Below, one piece after another: positions 1-8,760 of a stretch of DNA of 64,000 nt. The notes under the pieces were generated by a model. That model did no database searches. It had not been told where the DNA came from and worked only from the letters and a program-made list of their open reading frames with translations. The position numbers and the translations under genes are program-made. Source of the DNA: Pelomonas nitida (GTDB taxonomy: Bacteria; Pseudomonadota; Gammaproteobacteria; Burkholderiales; Burkholderiaceae_C). Numbering within the stretch: the stretch's first letter is position 1; every line of letters starts with the position of its first letter. The stretch covers positions 1-64,000 of the forward strand of contig NZ_JBIGIA010000015.1 in assembly GCF_043555975.1 (NCBI RefSeq), read 5' to 3'.

Positions 1-127
1 CGGGGCGATTTGCGGGGCAATTCGGCGTTGCCGACTCGTTGTGGGGGCCGATCCCACGCCTCGTCGGCGCCTTGCCTTGCCCCGCAACTCGCCCCGGCGC
101 GCTCCAGGCCCAAAGCCCGACAGCCTC

Positions 128-673
128 CTAAAAGCTCTGGTGGACCTTGAACGACGCGCGCGCCATGGCCTCCCAGTCGGCCGCCCAGGCCTCGTTGGCG
201 TGCGCGTCGGTGGCGATGCGTGAATCCGGCGTCCACAGGCCGGTGGCCGCGCTGGAATGCACCTGCGGCGGCCGGTCGCGTGAGTAGAGGCGCACGTTGA
301 AGCCGGCCAGCTGCGCGGTGCGCGCCGTCGTGAGGCCGATGGCGCCGGCACCGATGACCGCGATGCGCTCGCCGGGCCTGGCCAGCGTGCGGACCAACGA
401 CAGCGCCCGCTGCGCCGAGCCCCAGCTGAGCGACCAGCCGCTGCCGCCGTGGCCGTAGTGATGGACGACGCGCTTGCCGAACAGGCGCTGCGCTTCGATG
501 CGCGGGCCCTGGGCCCGGAAGGGGCGAATGCCGACGGCGATGTCGACGATGCGGTCCGCGCTGACTCGCATCGGCGCCGGTGGCGCGGGTGCCGCGAAGT
601 CGAGCGCGCGCGCGGACGGCAGCGCGCCGGCCAGCGCCGTGCCGCCGGCCAGGATCAGTTGACGGCGTTGCAT
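128..673 (-). pseudogene. Secreted FAD-dependent oxidoreductase (DAO family), truncated
   Basis: The 181-residue product starts with a twin-arginine-like signal (MQRRQLILAGG) ending near Ala23. A GHGGSGWSLSWG motif near residue 74 and a dinucleotide-binding GAGAIGLTTA near residue 108 follow; both are typical of D-amino-acid-oxidase-like flavoproteins. Family members are usually about twice this length. The frame stops at 128 straight after a well-conserved stretch, and none of the three frames beyond it continues the family. The 3' half therefore looks lost by rearrangement or deletion, not by a simple frameshift. The start codon lies 2 nt after the stop of the M56/endopeptidase gene, so the two were probably co-transcribed. 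The product is probably inactive. Confidence 0.6.
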
Positions 674-675
674 GG

Positions 676-2412
676 TCAGGACGGCTTGCGGGCCAGCGAT
701 TTGCGGATCAGCGACGCGTCGTGCAGGCGCTGGGCCGAGCCGTCGGCGTCCAGCAGCACCACCGTGATCGGGCGCTTGCCGTTCATCAGCCGCATGGCCA
801 GGCAGCGGCCGGCTTCTTCGGTGTAGCCGGTCTTGGAGACGCGGATGTTCCAGCCCTTGGCGCCCACGAGCCGGTTGGTGTTGTGGATCTCGCGCGGGCG
901 GCCGTCGACCGGCACGCTGGCCTTCTTGACGCTGGTGATGCGCTCGATCTCGCGGTAGCGCGCGGCGGCCGACGTGATCGCCGCCATCTCGGTGGCGGTG
1001 GAGGTGTTCTCGGGCGACAGGCCCGTGGGGTCGCTGATGGCCGTGTGGCTCAGGCCCAGCGCGCGGATCTTGGCCTGCATGGCCTTGGCGAAGCCGGCCT
1101 CGCCGCCGGGGAACGTGCGGGCCAGTGCGGCGGCGGCGCGGTTCTCGGAGGCCATGAGCGCCATCTCCAGCGCGGCCTGACGCGACATCTGCGTGCCCAC
1201 CCGCACGCGCGACTTGCTGTGCTTGAGCGTGTCGACGTCGTCGGCCGTGATGCGCAGCTTCTCGTTCGGGTCGAGCTTGGCGTCCAGCACCACCATGGCC
1301 GTCAGCAGCTTCGTCAGCGACGCGATGGGCACGACGGCGTCAGCATCGCGCGCCATCAGCACCTTGCCGGTCTCGTTGTCGATGACGACGACGTGCTTGG
1401 CGTTGACCGGCAGCTTGAGCTGCTGCGCGGGCGGCGCGTCGGCGGCGACGGCCTGGGCTGTGTCGGGCTCCTTGGGCTCCTTGGGCGTGTCGCGGCCCTT
1501 GGCCTGCACGACGAAGCTGGTCGCGGCGATCAGCAGCGCGGGCAGCGCCAGCTTCCAGCCGGTGGCCTGCGGGCGCGGCGCGAGCAGCCGCTCAATGCGG
1601 TGCAGCAGGTCGCCACCGCGCGCGCCAAGGGCCGTCACCGGCGCAGCGGCGCCGGGCAGCTCGCTCAGCGCATGCAGCGCCTGCGCCAGGCGGCGGCCGC
1701 CATCGCGCTCGCCCAGCAGCTCGGCCGAGATCTCGTCGGCCACCAGTTCGCGTTCCGCCCGCATACGGGCAGACAGCCACCACACCACCGGGTGGAAGAA
1801 CAGCAGCGACTCGACGGCGCTCTGCACGAGGTTGGCGAGGTAGTCCCAGCGGCGCACATGGGCCAGCTCATGGGCGAGCAAGGCCTCGACGAGCTCGACC
1901 GGCAGCCGGCTCAGCAGCGCGGCCGGCAGCAGCACGCAGGGCTTGAATGCGCCCAGCGCGACGGGCCCGGCCAGCTCCGGCAGCAAGCGCAATGGCACTG
2001 CGCGTGCCAGGCCCAGCCGGTGGGCGAGGGCGTCCAGCCGGGCCTGCCATTCGGCCGGGGCGGCCAGGCTGCGCCGGCGCGCGCGGCTGACCCACGCCAG
2101 CCCCAGCGCCAGCCGCCCCAGCATCAGCGCGCTGCCCAGCGCCCAGGCGGTCACCAGGGCCGGCATCTGCTCGGCCAGCGGCGGCAGCTCGCCGACGAAC
2201 TCCGCCTCGCTGGCGCCGAGGTCCAGGCATTGCGCCAGCGGCAGGCCCAGGCACAGGCCCAGTGCCACGCCGCAGACGGCATAACGGCGCCGCGCCGAGG
2301 CGCCGCGCAGCAAGCCCAGCAGCAGCGCCGCGCCGGCGCCGACGACAGCGCCCTGCCAGACGAAGTTCAACAAGGCCCAGCCCCAGGCGTGCATGACGAT
2401 GTCCAGCCTCAT
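676..2412 (-). CDS. M56 (BlaR1-like) metallopeptidase fused to D-Ala-D-Ala endopeptidase (PBP7/S11)
   Basis: A 578-residue inner-membrane protein. Residues 1-300 form an M56 module: N-terminal hydrophobic helices, the zinc motif HELAH at 181-185, and a last membrane segment near 287-303. Residues 335-578 form a PBP7/PbpG-like S11 serine peptidase with SLTK (365-368), SEN (422-424) and KTG (527-529), probably periplasmic. BlaR1 sensors carry a class-D beta-lactamase-like domain here, so an endopeptidase-type domain is unusual. The start overlaps the BlaI-like repressor stop as ATGA, so the pair is translationally coupled. I infer a cell-wall or beta-lactam sensor that inactivates its repressor by proteolysis; the endopeptidase motifs also permit real peptidoglycan hydrolysis. 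Start chosen from the ATGA overlap and the onset of M56 homology. Confidence 0.85.
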   Translation of the reverse strand: MRLDIVMHAWGWALLNFVWQGAVVGAGAALLLGLLRGASARRRYAVCGVALGLCLGLPLAQCLDLGASEAEFVGELPPLAEQMPALVTAWALGSALMLGRLALGLAWVSRARRRSLAAPAEWQARLDALAHRLGLARAVPLRLLPELAGPVALGAFKPCVLLPAALLSRLPVELVEALLAHELAHVRRWDYLANLVQSAVESLLFFHPVVWWLSARMRAERELVADEISAELLGERDGGRRLAQALHALSELPGAAAPVTALGARGGDLLHRIERLLAPRPQATGWKLALPALLIAATSFVVQAKGRDTPKEPKEPDTAQAVAADAPPAQQLKLPVNAKHVVVIDNETGKVLMARDADAVVPIASLTKLLTAMVVLDAKLDPNEKLRITADDVDTLKHSKSRVRVGTQMSRQAALEMALMASENRAAAALARTFPGGEAGFAKAMQAKIRALGLSHTAISDPTGLSPENTSTATEMAAITSAAARYREIERITSVKKASVPVDGRPREIHNTNRLVGAKGWNIRVSKTGYTEEAGRCLAMRLMNGKRPITVVLLDADGSAQRLHDASLIRKSLARKPS

Positions 2413-2801
2413 GCCTCGTCTCCCTTGCGTGCCAGCAACTGGCGGATCTCGGCGCGCTCCTTCGCGCTGACGTGGCTCTTCAACGCGGCCAGCACCAGCG
2501 CCTTGCCGGAGCCGGCGAAGGCCTTGGCGATGAAGTCCCTGACGAGGGACTGCTGCAGCTTGTCCTGCGCCTGCACGGGGGCGTAACGCTGCGGCCGCTG
2601 GCTTTCGTCGCGCGAGAGCAAGCCCTTGCCGTGCATCACCTGCAACTGGCGCAGCACGGTGGCATAGGTGGCGTCGGGGCGGCCGGGCAGCAGCGCCTCG
2701 TGCACGGCTTTCGCGTCGGACGGGCCGAGGCGCCACAGCACCTGCAGCAGGTCCAGCTCGGCAGCCGTCGGGCGCGCGGAGGAGAGGGAGGATGTGCTCA
2801 T
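2409..2801 (-). CDS. BlaI/MecI/CopY-family transcriptional repressor
   Basis: About 130 residues, the normal size for Penicillinase_R repressors. The N-terminal winged helix contains AELDLLQVLWRLG and the typical ATYATVLRQLQVMHGKGLL helix followed by RY; a C-terminal dimerisation helix follows. These repressors hold target promoters shut until a cognate M56 protease cleaves them. Here the stop overlaps the start of the M56 fusion gene, giving a classic repressor-sensor pair. An ATG four codons upstream (2813) is also possible, but it lies almost on the operator-like dyad. The operator upstream suggests autoregulation. Confidence 0.88.
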   Translation of the reverse strand: MSTSSLSSARPTAAELDLLQVLWRLGPSDAKAVHEALLPGRPDATYATVLRQLQVMHGKGLLSRDESQRPQRYAPVQAQDKLQQSLVRDFIAKAFAGSGKALVLAALKSHVSAKERAEIRQLLARKGDEA

Positions 2802-2817
2802 GGGAGTCAGCATAAAA

Positions 2818-2841
2818 GTTCTAGAACAAAATGTCTAGAAC
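2818..2841. promoter_or_regulatory. Putative BlaI-type operator (dyad)
   Basis: Two CTAGA-centred palindromes, GTTCTAGAAC (2818-2827) and GTCTAGAAC (2833-2841), stand 15 bp apart and enclose ACA-AAA-TGT. The site is immediately upstream of the BlaI-like gene. ACA/TGT dyads are characteristic of BlaI/MecI operators; the exact sequence differs from the staphylococcal one, so the assignment is inferred from position and symmetry. Confidence 0.55.
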
Positions 2842-2972
2842 TGCTGTTCTGTGGTGGGCAAACCCCTATCCGAAAGTTCGATGGCCTCAGCTCAACAAGG
2901 AATATTTGCCGAGCGCCATGGCGCCTAAGCTCGTCGCGCGCTTTTTCATAGAACACAAACCGGAGACAGAAG

Positions 2973-3986
2973 ATGACGATGCTGAGCAAGACATGCCGCC
3001 TGCGCCGCTGGTGCCTGGGCCTCGCGACGGCCGCGGTGGGCGCGCTCGTGGCGCTACCGGCGGCCGCGCTGGACAAGGGCGCGGACGTGAGCTGGGTCAG
3101 CCAGGAAGAGGCGGCCGGCTACAGCTTCTACAGTGCGGCGGGCGTGAAGACCGACCCCTTCGTGCTGCTGAAGAACCTGGGCGTCAACACGATACGGCTG
3201 CGCGTGTGGGTCAACCCCAGCGGCGGCTGGTGCGATGGCGCCGACACGCTCTACAAGGCCAAGCGCGCCATCGCGCAGGGCCAGAAGGTCATGCTGAGCT
3301 TCCACTACAGCGACTCCTGGGCCGACCCCGGCAAGCAGACCAAGCCGGCCGCCTGGTCCAGCCACACGCTGACGCAGCTGCAGGCCGACGTCTATTCGCA
3401 CACGCAGGGCATCCTGAGCTACCTGAAGAACAACGGCGTGACCGTGTCCTATGTGCAGGTGGGCAACGAAATCAACAGCGGCATGCTGTGGCCGGAGGGC
3501 AGGGCATCGGGCAGCAGCTTCAGCGGCCTGGTGTCCCTGATCAACAACGGCTACGCGGCCACCAAGGCCGTGTTCCCGAGTGCCAAGGTCGTGCTGCACT
3601 TGGCCAACGGCGACAACAACACCGTGTTCCGCTGGTTCTTCGACGGCATGAAGGCCAACGGCGCCAAGTACGACGTCATCGGCCTGTCGCACTACCCGAC
3701 CGCCAGCAACTGGCGCTCGCTGAACGCGCAGCTGTCGACCAACATGGCGGACATGATCGCGCGCTACGGCAAGCCGGTCATCGTCGCCGAGACGGGCATG
3801 GACTGGCAGCAGGCCGGCGCGGCCAAGGCCATGCTGGCCGACGTGATGACGCGCTTGACGGCGCTGGGTTCCAACGGCCTGGGCGTGCTGTACTGGGAGC
3901 CGCAGGCCTACCCGGGCTGGCAGGGCTACACCTGGGGGGCGCTGAATGGGTCGGGCTATTTCACGAGCGCACTGGACCCGTTCTGA
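2973..3986 (+). CDS. Secreted arabinogalactan endo-beta-1,4-galactanase (GH53)
   Basis: 337 residues with a signal peptide (about 1-33, ending PAAALD). GH53 hallmarks are present: NTIRLRVWVNP near residue 73, FHYSDSWADPGKQ near 110, the acid/base motif VQVGNEINSGMLWPEG near 163-178, and the nucleophile region VIVAETG near 270. The length matches single-domain GH53 enzymes. It cleaves beta-1,4-galactan of type I arabinogalactan outside the cytoplasm. The gene is monocistronic, convergent with rapZ. Together with the pectate lyase at 39.5 kb it points to use of plant cell-wall polymers. Confidence 0.92.
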   Translation: MTMLSKTCRLRRWCLGLATAAVGALVALPAAALDKGADVSWVSQEEAAGYSFYSAAGVKTDPFVLLKNLGVNTIRLRVWVNPSGGWCDGADTLYKAKRAIAQGQKVMLSFHYSDSWADPGKQTKPAAWSSHTLTQLQADVYSHTQGILSYLKNNGVTVSYVQVGNEINSGMLWPEGRASGSSFSGLVSLINNGYAATKAVFPSAKVVLHLANGDNNTVFRWFFDGMKANGAKYDVIGLSHYPTASNWRSLNAQLSTNMADMIARYGKPVIVAETGMDWQQAGAAKAMLADVMTRLTALGSNGLGVLYWEPQAYPGWQGYTWGALNGSGYFTSALDPF

Positions 3987-3992
3987 GGCCGC

Positions 3993-4022
3993 CCAACCGG
4001 CGCTGACCGCCCCGCCGGTTGG
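3993..4022. terminator. Hairpin between convergent genes
   Basis: CCAACCGGC (from 3993) and GCCGGTTGG (to 4022) form a 9-bp stem between the galactanase and rapZ stops. There is no T-run, so it may be a weak or Rho-assisted terminator. Confidence 0.4.
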
Positions 4023-4052
4023 TGCGCAAAAGGGCGGGGCCGCGCCGCCGCG

Positions 4053-4967
4053 TCAGCGCGCGTCCAGCTCGCGGTGGCGCTTCAGCACATGGCCGTGATG
4101 GCCGAACTGCCGCGCCAGCATCTCGACGAGATAGACCGAGCGATGCTGGCCGCCCGTGCAGCCGATGGCCACGGTCAGGTAGCTGCGCTGGTCGGCCGCG
4201 AAGTGCGGCAGCCAGCGCGACAGAAAGCCGGCGATCTGTCCCATCATCAGGCCGACCTCGGGCTGGGCCGCCAGATACGCCGCCACCGGTGCGTCGCGCC
4301 CCGTCAGCGGCCGCAGCTCGCGGTCGTAATAGGGGTTGGGCAGCACGCGCACGTCGAAGACGAAATCGGCATCGCTGGGCACACCGTGCTTGAACGCGAA
4401 GCTCTCGAACACCAGCGTGAGCTGGTTGCCGGCGTCCGGGCCCACCAGGTCGGCCAGCCAGGCGCGCAACTGGGCGGGGCGCAGCTGGCTGGTGTCGATG
4501 ACGGTGGACTCGGCCTTCAACCCGCCCAGCAGCTCGCGCTCCAGCTGGATGGCGTCCTTCAGCAGCCGGTGGCCGTCGTCCTGCGTGCCGCCGGGCTCGC
4601 CGGTGCCGCCCTGGCGCAGCGGGTGCGGGCGGCGGGTTTCGGAGAAGCGCCGCATCAGCGCCTCGTTGCTGGCGTCCAGGAAGATCGAGCGCACCGGCAC
4701 GCCGCTGGCGCGCAGTTGCTTGAGCAGCGGCAGCATCAGCGGCAGCGAGCCCGCCGAGCGCACGTCCACCGCGATGGCCACGCGGCGCTCGCCGCGCTGC
4801 TCTTCCAGCTTGAGGAAGTCCAGCAGCAGCTCGGCCGGCAGGTTGTCCACGCAGAAGTAGCCGGCGTCTTCCAGCGCATGCATGGCCACCGACTTGCCGC
4901 CGCCGGACATGCCGGTCAGCAGCACGACATCGCCCTGCACGTCTGCGTCGGTGGGAGCTGTGGTCAT
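4053..4967 (-). CDS. rapZ: RNase adapter protein RapZ
   Basis: 304 residues. The N-terminal P-loop GMSGGGKS (19-26) is followed by the family motif YFCVDNLP, and the C-terminal domain holds IGCTGGQHRSVYLVE. In enterobacteria RapZ delivers the GlmZ sRNA to RNase E and senses glucosamine-6-phosphate; in betaproteobacteria its exact targets are less clear. The start overlaps the recN stop as ATGA, so it is translationally coupled to recN; this fixes the start codon. Middle residues include an acidic/glycine-rich insertion (about 140-155) often seen in betaproteobacterial copies. Confidence 0.92.
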   Translation of the reverse strand: MTTAPTDADVQGDVVLLTGMSGGGKSVAMHALEDAGYFCVDNLPAELLLDFLKLEEQRGERRVAIAVDVRSAGSLPLMLPLLKQLRASGVPVRSIFLDASNEALMRRFSETRRPHPLRQGGTGEPGGTQDDGHRLLKDAIQLERELLGGLKAESTVIDTSQLRPAQLRAWLADLVGPDAGNQLTLVFESFAFKHGVPSDADFVFDVRVLPNPYYDRELRPLTGRDAPVAAYLAAQPEVGLMMGQIAGFLSRWLPHFAADQRSYLTVAIGCTGGQHRSVYLVEMLARQFGHHGHVLKRHRELDAR

Positions 4968-6649
4968 GACTTCGCCTTCTTCGGCCGCGCGGTGCTGGAC
5001 GAGGCCGCCAGCATCTCCTGCGCGTGGGCCAGGCTGGTGGAGGACAGCCGCTCGCCGCCCAGCATGCGTGCGATCTCGGCCACGCGGGCTTCGCCGGCCA
5101 CGGGCGACACGCGGCTGGCCGTGGCGCCGCCCGTCAAGCTCTTGGCCACGACAAGGTGGCGGTCGGCGCACGCGGCCACCTGCGGCAGGTGCGTCACGGC
5201 CAGCACCTGGCGCTCGCGCCCGAGCTGCTTCATGAGGCGGCCCACCGTCTCGGCCACGGCGCCGCCGATGCCCACGTCGATCTCGTCGAAGATCAGCGTG
5301 CCGGGGGCGTTGTCGGTGTCGGCCTGGCTGGCCGTCACGGCGATGGCCAGCGCGATGCGCGACAGCTCGCCGCCCGAGGCCACCTTGGACAGCGGCCGTG
5401 GCGTGCTGCCGGCGTGGCCGGCGACGAGGAATTCGGCCGACTCGGCGCCCCAGCTCTGCGGCGCGTCCATCGGGGCCAGTGCGATGTCGAACTGCCCGCC
5501 GGCCATGCCCAGTTGCTGCATGGCCGCCGTGACGGCGGCGGCCAGCTGCGGGGCGGCCTTCTTGCGGGCGCGGCTGGCGGTGGCGGCCTCGGCGTCGAAG
5601 GCCTTGCGTGCGGCGGCGAGGTTGGCTTCGAGCTGAGCCGGGTCGCTGGCGGCATCCAGCGCGGCCAGCTCCGCGCGCCATTGCGTCAGCAGCGCGGGCA
5701 GCTCCTGCGGCTGGCGGCGGTAGCGGCGCGCCAGCGTCATCCAGGCCGACACGCGTTCGTCCAGCTCCGCGAGGCGGGCCGGGTCGAGGTCGGCCTTGTG
5801 CAGATAGGTGGCCAGCGTGTGGCTGGCATCGGCCAGTTGGGCCTGCACGTCGCGCAGCGCCTGCACGGCGGGCAGCAGGCGGGCGTCGTGGTCGAGCACG
5901 CGCTCCAGCTGATCCAGCGCGCCGCCGGCCAGCGACTGCGCGCTGGGCTCCGCGTCGTCCAGCGCATCGAGCGCCGACTTGGCCGCGTCGATGAGCGACT
6001 GACCATGCGACAGCCGCTGGTGCTCGGCGTTCAGCTCGTCCCATTCGCCGTCGCCGGGGGCCAGACCGTCCAGCTCGCCGATCTGCCAGGCCAGCCGCTC
6101 GCGTTCGCGCTGCGCCTCGGCCTGCAAGCCCTGCGCCTTCTGCAGCGCCTCGGCCGCCTGCTTCCAGGCGGCGTGGGCGCGGGCCAGCGGCGCGGTGTCC
6201 AGGCCGGCAAAGCCGTCCAGCAGCTCGCGCACGGCGGCCGGGCGCGTCAGGCCTTGCCAGGCGTGCTGGCCGTGGATGTCCAGCAGATGGTCGGCCAGCT
6301 CGCGCAGCTGCGTCAGCGTCGCGGCGCCGCCGTTGATCCACGCGCGGCTCTTGCCCGCGGCGTCGATGACACGGCGCAGCAGCAGCGCGTCATCGGCGTC
6401 GAAACCGGCGTCGTCCAGCCAGGCGCGCAGATGCGGCGGCGTGTCGAACTCCGCCGTGATCTCGGCCTTGGCGGCGCCTTCGCGCACCACACCCGCATCG
6501 CCCCGGCCGCCGAGCGCCAGCTGCAGCGCGTCGATGAGGATGGACTTGCCCGCGCCGGTCTCGCCGGTCAGCACGGCAAAGCCGGGCTCGAAGTCGAGTT
6601 CGAGCGTCGGGACGATGACGAAATCCTTCAGGGAGAGGTGACGGAGCAT
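4964..6649 (-). CDS. recN: DNA repair protein RecN
   Basis: 561 residues, the usual length. SMC-like ATPase halves enclose a coiled-coil middle: Walker A GETGAGKS at 29-36, an ABC signature VASGGELSRIALA, and Walker B with LIFDEIDVGIGG. RecN acts in double-strand-break repair. The gene lies downstream of nadK with about 100 bp between and overlaps rapZ. I did not see a LexA-type CTGT-N8-ACAG box upstream. Confidence 0.95.
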   Translation of the reverse strand: MLRHLSLKDFVIVPTLELDFEPGFAVLTGETGAGKSILIDALQLALGGRGDAGVVREGAAKAEITAEFDTPPHLRAWLDDAGFDADDALLLRRVIDAAGKSRAWINGGAATLTQLRELADHLLDIHGQHAWQGLTRPAAVRELLDGFAGLDTAPLARAHAAWKQAAEALQKAQGLQAEAQRERERLAWQIGELDGLAPGDGEWDELNAEHQRLSHGQSLIDAAKSALDALDDAEPSAQSLAGGALDQLERVLDHDARLLPAVQALRDVQAQLADASHTLATYLHKADLDPARLAELDERVSAWMTLARRYRRQPQELPALLTQWRAELAALDAASDPAQLEANLAAARKAFDAEAATASRARKKAAPQLAAAVTAAMQQLGMAGGQFDIALAPMDAPQSWGAESAEFLVAGHAGSTPRPLSKVASGGELSRIALAIAVTASQADTDNAPGTLIFDEIDVGIGGAVAETVGRLMKQLGRERQVLAVTHLPQVAACADRHLVVAKSLTGGATASRVSPVAGEARVAEIARMLGGERLSSTSLAHAQEMLAASSSTARPKKAKS

Positions 6650-6751
6650 GTCAGTCGACTACGGCGCGGGTTGACGTGATGCGATGAGCCTGCGGGCCTT
6701 GCCGCAGCGCGGCCTGCAAGGCCGGCCAACGCGTGCGTTGGACGAGGGGCT

Positions 6752-7618
6752 TCATAGATACCAGCGGAGCTTGCGACGCAGCGTCGCGTAGTAGCTCCAG
6801 CCCTTGGGGTGCAGGAAGCGCACCTGGTGCTCGCTGCGCCGCACCGTGATGGTGTCACCGTGCAGCAGGCTGGCCAGGCTTTGCATGTCGAAGTTCACCG
6901 ACGCGTCGCGACCGGCCACGATCTCCATGCGCACCTCGCCGCTGTCGGGCAGCACGATGGGGCGGTTGGACAGCGTGTGCGGCGCGATCGGCGCCAGCAG
7001 CCAGCCGGCGATGCTCGGGTGCAGGATGGGCCCGCCGGCCGACAGCGCATAGGCCGTCGAGCCCGTGGGCGACGCGACGATGATGCCGTCCGCGCGCATG
7101 TTGGCCACGAACTGCTCGCCCACAGACACCTTCAGCTCCACCATGCCCGATGTGGCGCCGCGGCTGACCACCACGTCGTTGAGGGCCAGGCCCGAGAAGA
7201 TGGGTTCGCCGTCGCGCAGCACCGTGCCTTCCAGCATCGTGCGCGGCTCCACCTCGTAGTCGCCGGCCAGCACCGGCGCCAGCGACTCGCGCCACCGCTC
7301 GATGGGAATGTCTGTGATGAAGCCCAGCCGGCCCTGGTTGATGCCCAGCAGCGGCACACCGTAACGCGCCATCTCACGGGCAAAACCCAGCATCGTGCCG
7401 TCGCCGCCCACGACGACCGCCAGGTCGCAGGCCCGGCCGAGCTCGTCGTGCGAGAGCGCGTCGTAGCCGGTGAGCCCGGTGTTCTGGGCCGTGTCGGCTT
7501 CGAGCGAGACGTCGACACCGTGGGTGCACAGGAATTGGGCAATCTCCTCCAGCACCGGCCGGATGCCAGGCGCCTGATGCTTGCCCACGATGGCGACATG
7601 TTTGAAGCGCTCTGCCAT
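6752..7618 (-). CDS. nadK: NAD kinase
   Basis: 288 residues. The GGDGT nucleotide-binding motif is at 71-75, followed by GINQGRLGFITD and the downstream glycine-rich motif SPTGSTAYALSAGGP that contributes to NAD binding. It phosphorylates NAD to NADP in the cytoplasm. The gene is divergent from hrcA with about 65 bp between the starts, the common betaproteobacterial nadK/hrcA arrangement. Confidence 0.95.
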   Translation of the reverse strand: MAERFKHVAIVGKHQAPGIRPVLEEIAQFLCTHGVDVSLEADTAQNTGLTGYDALSHDELGRACDLAVVVGGDGTMLGFAREMARYGVPLLGINQGRLGFITDIPIERWRESLAPVLAGDYEVEPRTMLEGTVLRDGEPIFSGLALNDVVVSRGATSGMVELKVSVGEQFVANMRADGIIVASPTGSTAYALSAGGPILHPSIAGWLLAPIAPHTLSNRPIVLPDSGEVRMEIVAGRDASVNFDMQSLASLLHGDTITVRRSEHQVRFLHPKGWSYYATLRRKLRWYL

Positions 7619-7686
7619 GGGGCAAATTACACCACAGGGGTTTTGCCCGTCATGGGCGAAACCGGGCGCTTTCTAGAATGGCGCCC

Positions 7687-8694
7687 ATGTTGGATGAGCG
7701 CTCCAAATCCCTGCTGAAAACCCTGGTCGAACGCTATATCGCGGACGGCCAGCCCGTGGGCTCACGCACCTTGTCCAAGGCCTCGGGCCTGGAGCTCAGC
7801 GCGGCCACCATCCGCAACGTGATGGCCGACCTGGAGGAGCTGGGCCTCATCGCCAGCCCGCACACCAGCGCCGGCCGCATCCCCACGCCGCGCGGCTACC
7901 GGCTGTTCGTCGACACCATGCTGACCGCCCAGCCCGGCCTCATCGGCGTGGAGACCGCGCAGCTGCAGCCCGACCAGCCCCAGCGCGTCATCGCCAGCGC
8001 CGCGCAGATGCTGTCCAACCTGTCGAGCTTCGTCGGCGTCGTCACGTCGCCCAAGAAGCCCAGCGTCTTTCACCACATCGAGTTCCTGCGGCTGGGCGAG
8101 CGGCGCGTGCTGGTCATCCTCGTTGCGCCCGACGGCGATGTGCAGAACCGCGTCATCTTCACGCCCCAAGACCTGAGCCAGGCCGAGCTGGCCGAGGCCA
8201 GCAACCGCCTCAACGCCAGCTACGCCGGCCTCACGCTGGAGGCCGTGCGCGAGCGGCTGCGCCTGGAGGTGGACGCGCTGCGCGGCGAGATCGCCCAGCT
8301 CATGAGTGCTGCCGTGCAGGTGGGCACCGAAGCCATGGCGCAGCAGGACGAGCAGGTCATCGTCTCCGGCGAGCGCAACCTGCTGACCGTGCAGGACTTC
8401 AGCCACGACATGGGGTCGCTGCGCCGGCTGTTCGACCTCTTCGAGCAGAAGACCCAGCTCATGCGCCTGCTGGACAACTCCAGCCGCGCCGAAGGCGTGC
8501 GCATCTACATCGGCGGCGAGAGCCAGGTCGTGCCCTACGAGGAACTGTCCATCGTCAGCGCGCCCTACGAGGTCGACGGCCAGGTGGTGGGCACGCTGGG
8601 CGTCATCGGCCCCACGCGCATGGCCTACGACCGCATGATCCAGATCGTCGACATCACCTCCCGCATGGTGGGCCAGGCGCTGAGCCAGCGGTGA
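7687..8694 (+). CDS. hrcA: Heat-inducible transcription repressor HrcA
   Basis: About 335 residues. An N-terminal winged helix (RSKSLLKTLVERYIADGQPVGSRTLS) is followed by the motif SAATIRNVMADLEELG and the GRIPTPRGYR segment; the C-terminal inducer-binding domain ends DRMIQIVDITSRMV. HrcA represses groESL/dnaK-type promoters at CIRCE elements and is kept active by GroEL. An ATG three codons earlier (7678) is possible, but family members begin MLD-R, so 7687 is preferred. No CIRCE was seen in this window, so its targets lie elsewhere. Its last codons abut the split tRNA gene. Confidence 0.94.
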   Translation: MLDERSKSLLKTLVERYIADGQPVGSRTLSKASGLELSAATIRNVMADLEELGLIASPHTSAGRIPTPRGYRLFVDTMLTAQPGLIGVETAQLQPDQPQRVIASAAQMLSNLSSFVGVVTSPKKPSVFHHIEFLRLGERRVLVILVAPDGDVQNRVIFTPQDLSQAELAEASNRLNASYAGLTLEAVRERLRLEVDALRGEIAQLMSAAVQVGTEAMAQQDEQVIVSGERNLLTVQDFSHDMGSLRRLFDLFEQKTQLMRLLDNSSRAEGVRIYIGGESQVVPYEELSIVSAPYEVDGQVVGTLGVIGPTRMAYDRMIQIVDITSRMVGQALSQR

Positions 8695-8718
8695 CTAGAA
8701 TGCCGGCCTCCTCCCCGG

Positions 8719-8757
8719 GGGCCGTTAGCTCAGTTGGTCAGAGCAGAGGACTCATAA
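8719..8757 (+). tRNA. 5' half of tRNA-Ile(CAU), split by an integrative element
   Basis: Acceptor strand GGGCCGU, D-arm GCUC...GAGC and anticodon strand through CUCAUAA are intact. After the anticodon loop the sequence becomes unrelated. The matching 3' half (anticodon stem 3' strand, T-arm and acceptor, ending CCA) is at 18479-18524. Joining the two at the shared ACTCATAA gives a complete 77-nt tRNA with a paired acceptor (GGGCCGU/ACGGCCU). The CAU anticodon plus this body fits tRNA-Ile2, whose C34 is modified to lysidine. A TAGAAT -10-like hexamer at 8696-8701 precedes it, so the native promoter is probably still present. Confidence 0.85.
8750..8757 (+). repeat. attL core, ACTCATAA
   Basis: The 8-bp ACTCATAA here is repeated directly at 18479-18486. 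It covers the anticodon loop of tRNA-Ile(CAU) and marks the left junction of the inserted element. Confidence 0.75.
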
Positions 8758-8760
8758 ACA

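Noticed and set aside
580..2586. Long plus-strand open frame opposite the M56/endopeptidase gene
   Set aside because: The translation is Arg/Gln/Gly/Ala-rich with no domain; it mirrors the third-base bias of the real minus-strand gene.
5024..6679. Long plus-strand open frame opposite recN
   Set aside because: Low-complexity composition, no motifs; recN is certain on the other strand.
6650..6751. LexA box for recN
   Set aside because: No CTGT-N8-ACAG sequence was found in the gap.
7619..7686. CIRCE element upstream of hrcA
   Set aside because: No TTAGCACTC-N9-GAGTGCTAA dyad is present.
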